From Ruthenibacterium sp. (GTDB lineage: Bacteria > Bacillota > Clostridia > Oscillospirales > Ruminococcaceae): a stretch of DNA of 35,864 nt. Location: positions 1 through 35,864 of the forward strand of contig JAHHSL010000020.1 of assembly GCA_020025235.1 (NCBI GenBank). Direction: 5' to 3'. Position 1 is the first letter of the stretch, and the number at the start of each line of letters is the position of its first letter. The notes below the pieces were generated by a model. The model ran no database searches, was not told the DNA's origin, and was given only the letters and a program-made list of their open reading frames with translations. Positions 32,319 to 35,864 of this stretch are shown one piece after another. The position numbers were made by a program, and so were the translations under genes.

Positions 32319-34511
32319 ATGGAAGAAAAGAAAACTCCGCGCCAGGAAAACCTGGTGGCCGGCATTGTCGGCGCACTGCTCGGCTCACTGCTGGGCGTTG
32401 CATGTATCGTATTTGTCGGCCAGCTTGGATACGTTGCGGCGGTCTCCGGCCTTGTTATGGCTGTGTGCGCACTGAAAGGCTATGAAAAATTCGGCGGCGC
32501 CCTCAGCAAAAAAGGCATTGTGATCTGCTGTGTGATCATCCTTGCCATGACCTATTTCGGCAACAAAATGGACTGGGCGCTTTCCGCAAGCAGTGTTCTG
32601 GAAATGAGCTTTTGGGATTGCTACCGTTCGATTTCCCTGTTTATTGAAGAAGAAGTGATCGAGGCGTCTTCGTACTGGGGCAACCTTGCCATGCTGTACT
32701 TGTTTACCCTTCTGGGCGCGGTTCCCACGATCATCAACGCTCTGCGCGGCCCGGCAGATGCGGCCTTCACCGGTGAAGCCTTCACTCCGGAGCTTGCCGA
32801 AGAAGCCGCCGGCATGACGGTGTACGGCGTCGACCGCAAGTGGCTGCGTCCGCATCAGACATGGAATATCATCTGCTCGCTTACCCCCGTGGTTTTCATC
32901 TTTATGCTGATGTTCACTCCGGACATTTCTGCAAATGCACCCGTGTTCATGTTCGGTTCGCTGTGCTTTTTGCTGGTTCTGATGATCGTCCGCCTGTGCG
33001 TCTGCCTGCCGTTCACGCAGACACGCTCCGTGATCTTTGTCCGCCGCGGCCGTACGCTGTGGCGTGTTGATCTGTCCCTGCTGAACCGTCAGCACGGCTA
33101 TACCTTTATGCCCGTTTCCAATACCGCACCCGCATGGTATGCACTTACCGCAGACAAGCAGGCCGCGGCAAGACGCTCCATTATCCAGGCCATGAACGCA
33201 GTGGAGCGCGAGGATGGCTCCCGCAGCACTTCTCTTGCCCGCTGCGTAACACCCCTGAAAGAGCTGCAGGTCGTGAAAAACACTTCCAAAATGTGGACGG
33301 TTCAGTACGAAACGCCGCAGGGCAAGGTAAAGAAGCTCAAAATTGCAAAGCTCTATCCGGACTTTGCACCGACCTCCGATACCACACCGCCGGAAAAGGG
33401 CGCACGCGTCAATATGCCGTTTGCGCTGGTCACGCTGCTGTGTTCGTTCCTGCCGCTTGCCACTCTGGTGATGCCGGAACCTTCGCCCGTATCGAAAATG
33501 AAGACACAGCATGATCTGGATTCGATCCACTTCCGTCTGGATTCCCGCATTGAAGAAGACACCCCGGGCATCTACATCGACCCCAAAAGCGATACCTATT
33601 ATTATGTATATCCCACGGTGTATGAAGCACAGCCGGAAGATCTGCGCCCGTATCTGCAGGCACAGCTGGATGAACTGGATGAAAGAGTCAGCCAGCGTTC
33701 GCACCGCTTTGCCGCCGAAGACGGACAGCTTGCCGAGCTGGAAGGCCCCAATGGCAAAACCTATCAGTATGACGGCTTTGTGTTTGCCGCCATGGACAAT
33801 ACCGTTCTTCTTTCCTATATCGTATATCTGCCCGAACAGAATGTCGCAGTCCTTGCCGAAGCCATTCTGGACAACGAGCCGACCGAAGATGTGGAAGCGC
33901 GCCTGCTTGCCCTGCTGAGCTCTGTGGAAGTAGACGCCGACGCCGAGACCGTTCCGTTCAGTTCCCCGGTGGAGCTGACAGACGAAAACTACCAGACGTT
34001 CTTCGCCCCCGCCTATGATTACGGCTACGAGCATGTAGGCCGCGGCTTCATCAAAACGCCGGAAGGCATGTTTGACGAAGACAGCTATGCCGACGCCTTC
34101 CTGACCTTCAGCCCGAATCCCACATACAGCGAAGACGGCACCATCATCAGCAGCAATGCACACGGCGTTGAAATGATGGTCTTCATGGTTCAGCATGACG
34201 GCACCTCTGCCGATGTGGTGCAGGATGTTGCAAAGCAGGTCGCCCTTGCCAACGATGAAGAGGTAAACGGCGAGCTGGTTTCCGACGATGCACTGGACGT
34301 TTCTGTATGGATCAGCGCCCACATGGAAAACGGCAAACCCGCACCGCGTTTCTGCTATGCGGATGTAAAACAGCCCGGCTGCTATCTTGCCGCCGTGTTC
34401 ACCTATCACCCCGATGAAGCGGATGAGTTTACAGACGCTCTGCTCGAAGAACTTTCCGACGCTTACGGTCTTACCCTGCCGGGAATTTCCGAGTTCGATG
34501 CCGCAGCCTGA
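32319..34511 (+). CDS. Membrane protein of unknown function with large C-terminal domain
   Basis: A 730-residue protein I do not recognise. The N-terminal part has helices at about 12-30, 33-52, 66-82 and 121-140, then a pair at about 181-199 and 207-230. A soluble stretch (about 231-365) holds a basic, PH-like or bPH-like segment (TRSVIFVRRGRTLWRVDLSLL). A last helix (about 366-385) leads to an acidic C-terminal domain of about 345 residues that is rich in Asp, Glu and Tyr and probably lies outside the cell. The ribosome site is weak (GAGAG). A strong terminator follows. It is alone on its transcript behind a structured leader, which suggests regulated expression. Confidence 0.85.
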   Translation: MEEKKTPRQENLVAGIVGALLGSLLGVACIVFVGQLGYVAAVSGLVMAVCALKGYEKFGGALSKKGIVICCVIILAMTYFGNKMDWALSASSVLEMSFWDCYRSISLFIEEEVIEASSYWGNLAMLYLFTLLGAVPTIINALRGPADAAFTGEAFTPELAEEAAGMTVYGVDRKWLRPHQTWNIICSLTPVVFIFMLMFTPDISANAPVFMFGSLCFLLVLMIVRLCVCLPFTQTRSVIFVRRGRTLWRVDLSLLNRQHGYTFMPVSNTAPAWYALTADKQAAARRSIIQAMNAVEREDGSRSTSLARCVTPLKELQVVKNTSKMWTVQYETPQGKVKKLKIAKLYPDFAPTSDTTPPEKGARVNMPFALVTLLCSFLPLATLVMPEPSPVSKMKTQHDLDSIHFRLDSRIEEDTPGIYIDPKSDTYYYVYPTVYEAQPEDLRPYLQAQLDELDERVSQRSHRFAAEDGQLAELEGPNGKTYQYDGFVFAAMDNTVLLSYIVYLPEQNVAVLAEAILDNEPTEDVEARLLALLSSVEVDADAETVPFSSPVELTDENYQTFFAPAYDYGYEHVGRGFIKTPEGMFDEDSYADAFLTFSPNPTYSEDGTIISSNAHGVEMMVFMVQHDGTSADVVQDVAKQVALANDEEVNGELVSDDALDVSVWISAHMENGKPAPRFCYADVKQPGCYLAAVFTYHPDEADEFTDALLEELSDAYGLTLPGISEFDAAA

Positions 34512-34540
34512 TTTTCTTTCCGAATATCCCGTGTAATCAT

Positions 34541-34575
34541 CCGGGCCGCATGCGATATGCGGCCCGGATTTTTTT
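34541..34575 (+). terminator. Terminator after the 730-residue protein gene
   Basis: CCGGGCCGCAT (34541-34551) pairs with ATGCGGCCCGG (34557-34567), 5-nt loop, then a T tract. Confidence 0.95.
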
Positions 34576-34636
34576 GTGCCGCGCCCCGGTCGGAACGTGT
34601 TTTTTCAAAAAAGCTTTGCGTAAAGCCGTCCAGGGC

Positions 34637-34665
34637 TTGAAACTTCTCACCGCTTGTGCTAGTGT
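34637..34665 (+). promoter_or_regulatory. Promoter of the phosphodiesterase gene
   Basis: TTGAAA (34637-34642) and TAGTGT (34660-34665), 17 nt apart. Confidence 0.5.
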
Positions 34666-34741
34666 AGTCTCATACTGCATTGTATGTTAGCCGCACCCCG
34701 TTTTTCGTGTGCGGTTCTATATATCAAGGAGGTTTTTATTC

Positions 34742-35479
34742 ATGAAATGCATCAACTATGCTCACCGCGGTTTCAGCGGATGTTATCCGGAAAACACCAT
34801 GCTGGCGTTCCGCAAAGCAATCGAGGCCGGATGTGAAGGGATCGAACTGGACGTGCACCTGACGAAAGACGACAAAGTCGTCATCATCCATGATGCAGCG
34901 ATCGACCGCACTTCCAACGGCAGCGGCCTTGTAGGCGATATGACGTATGAGGAGCTGTGCCAGGTGGATTTTTCTGCAGCCTATGCCGGAAAGGTCCCGT
35001 TCCAGAAGATCCCCACCCTGCACGAATATTTCGAGCTGGTGCGCGATCTGGACATCATCACCAATATCGAACTGAAAAGCAGCGCTAATGAACATTCCGG
35101 CATCGAGCTTGCCGTCTATGGGCTGATCCGCGAATTCGGTCTGACAAAGAAGGTCATCATTTCGTCGTTCAACTTCCGTTCCCTGCAGCGTATGAAGGCG
35201 ATCGCCCCCGAAATCGAGTGCGGCTTCCTGATCGATTCCGCCCTGCCGGACGCCGGCGATTATCTGCGCGCACACGGCATGGATGCTTACCACCCGCAGT
35301 TCCGCACGCTCACCGGCGCCGATATGCTGGAGCTGCAGGAACACAACGTCAAAACCAATGCATGGACGGTCAATGAGCCGGAGGACATCCGCATGATGAT
35401 CGAACTGGACGTGGACGGTATCATCGGCAATTTCCCCGACCGCACCGCACAGGAGCTGCGCCGCGCCGGTCTTCGCTGA
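34742..35479 (+). CDS. Glycerophosphodiester phosphodiesterase
   Basis: A 245-residue cytosolic enzyme (no signal peptide) that splits glycerophosphodiesters such as glycerophosphocholine to glycerol-3-phosphate and an alcohol. The catalytic signature is complete: AHRGFSGCYPENTMLAF (His8, Arg9, Glu near 18), EGIELDVHLTKDDKVVIIHD (metal-binding Glu and Asp, catalytic His), IELK in the middle and NAWTVNEPEDI near the end. AAGGAGG lies 9-10 nt before the ATG. It stands alone with its own promoter and terminator, so its role is probably phospholipid turnover. Confidence 0.95.
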   Translation: MKCINYAHRGFSGCYPENTMLAFRKAIEAGCEGIELDVHLTKDDKVVIIHDAAIDRTSNGSGLVGDMTYEELCQVDFSAAYAGKVPFQKIPTLHEYFELVRDLDIITNIELKSSANEHSGIELAVYGLIREFGLTKKVIISSFNFRSLQRMKAIAPEIECGFLIDSALPDAGDYLRAHGMDAYHPQFRTLTGADMLELQEHNVKTNAWTVNEPEDIRMMIELDVDGIIGNFPDRTAQELRRAGLR

Positions 35480-35537
35480 ACACATCGGCACTCCGCGCAC
35501 CCGGCGGGATATGCTCCCGTCTGTCTTTAGCCATGAA

Positions 35538-35578
35538 GAAAGGACTGCACCCGACCAGGGGTGCAGTCCTTTCTTTTT
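35538..35578 (+). terminator. Terminator of the phosphodiesterase gene
   Basis: GAAAGGACTGCACCC (35538-35552) pairs with GGGTGCAGTCCTTTC (35559-35573), followed by T5. Confidence 0.95.
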
Positions 35579-35791
35579 CGTGCGGCTCATTCACGTCCTG
35601 CGTTTATTGTGCCGCAGGCAGGCAGAATACAGCCGGCATGGACGACTGAAAAGCGCCTTCGGTGCAGCACGGGGGGATCCCCCTGAAATGCGCATCCGGA
35701 CAAAAAGGGATCGTTTTATTTCTGCCGCATTCTTTTATATCCGTTTGCAGCAAAATAAACAGTGCATCCCTTTGCGTATACCTCTAAAAAC

Positions 35792-35828
35792 AAAAAGCGG
35801 CTTGAAACATTCGTTTCAAGCCGTTTTT
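35792..35828 (-). terminator. Terminator of tRNA-Ser
   Basis: CGGCTTGAAAC pairs with GTTTCAAGCCG around loop ATTC, with A5 to the left, which is a T run on the minus strand. Confidence 0.85.
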
Positions 35829-35830
35829 CA

Positions 35831-35864
35831 TGGCGGAGAAGGAGGGATTTGAACCCTCGCGCCG
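35831..35864 (-). tRNA. tRNA-Ser, 3' part only (cut by window end)
   Basis: On the minus strand, the sequence gives the end of a long variable arm (CGGCGCGA), the T arm GGGTTCAAATCCC, the acceptor 3' strand and CCA (35831-35833). The 5' half with the anticodon lies outside the window. The acceptor and T-arm sequence match serine tRNAs. Confidence 0.8.

Noticed and set aside
32385..34409. A 674-codon minus-strand frame opposite the unknown membrane protein
   Set aside because: Composition (many Cys, His, Arg, Gly) fits a shadow. The plus-strand frame has membrane helices, a promoter and a terminator in the right places, although its family is unknown, so this case is a little less certain.
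1..35864. CRISPR arrays, insertion sequences, prophage or toxin-antitoxin genes
   Set aside because: No repeat-spacer array, transposase, integrase or phage-like gene was seen anywhere in the window. The two complete tRNA genes show no adjacent integrase or duplicated 3' end.

Overview
The window looks like a chromosomal segment of a gut-type anaerobic Firmicute, most likely a member of the Clostridia in the Oscillospiraceae/Ruminococcaceae range. This is inferred from strong AGGAGG ribosome binding sites, an ECF-type vitamin transporter, ATP-type PEP carboxykinase, NSS transporters, GLUG-repeat surface proteins and a GH112 phosphorylase pathway for mucin or milk disaccharides. There is no sign of phage, transposon, CRISPR or plasmid functions. 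Genes are packed in short operons separated by clear intrinsic terminators.

Layout. (1) 1-1660: a type III pantothenate-kinase-like protein, unusual in its active site, followed by an ECF S component that is probably for pantothenate. (2) 1793-1955: tRNA-Arg(CCG) with two tandem terminators. (3) 2107-10351: a carbohydrate locus. A divergently transcribed AraC-type regulator (+) faces a minus-strand cluster of solute-binding lipoprotein, two permeases, GH112 galacto-N-biose/lacto-N-biose phosphorylase and a cytoplasmic sulfatase. The two divergent promoters carry matching 17-nt elements exactly 200 bp apart. (4) 10475-14933 (minus): an EutH-like permease translationally coupled to an Xaa-Pro aminopeptidase, then an OFA-type MFS transporter coupled to a 55-residue protein. 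(5) 15011-16781 (+): a degenerate LytR-CpsA-Psr-like membrane protein and a sortase with two extra CxxC pairs. (6) 16936-18316 (minus): an XRE-type regulator fused to a membrane domain, and tRNA-Asn(GTT). (7) 18799-23763: an NSS sodium symporter, a stand-alone purC, oligoendopeptidase F and a small lipoprotein. (8) 23937-29780 (minus): an overlapping three-gene operon of MMPL/RND transporter, an 892-residue secreted GLUG/coiled-coil protein and a TetR regulator, with a TetR-like operator on its promoter. (9) 29919-31505 (minus): pckA. (10) 32147-34511 (+): a 730-residue membrane protein of unknown function behind a leader that contains a terminator-like hairpin. (11) 34742-35479: a glycerophosphodiester phosphodiesterase. 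The window ends inside a minus-strand tRNA-Ser.

How the parts work together. The ABC system should import a disaccharide, the sulfatase could strip sulfate in the cytosol, and the GH112 enzyme would split the disaccharide with phosphate to galactose-1-phosphate and N-acetylhexosamine. The transport ATPase, the sulfatase maturase and the downstream kinase/epimerase genes are not in this window. The two least-described units are the MMPL-GLUG-TetR operon and the 730-residue membrane protein with its leader hairpin. All functional names come from recognising motifs by eye; no database search was possible.
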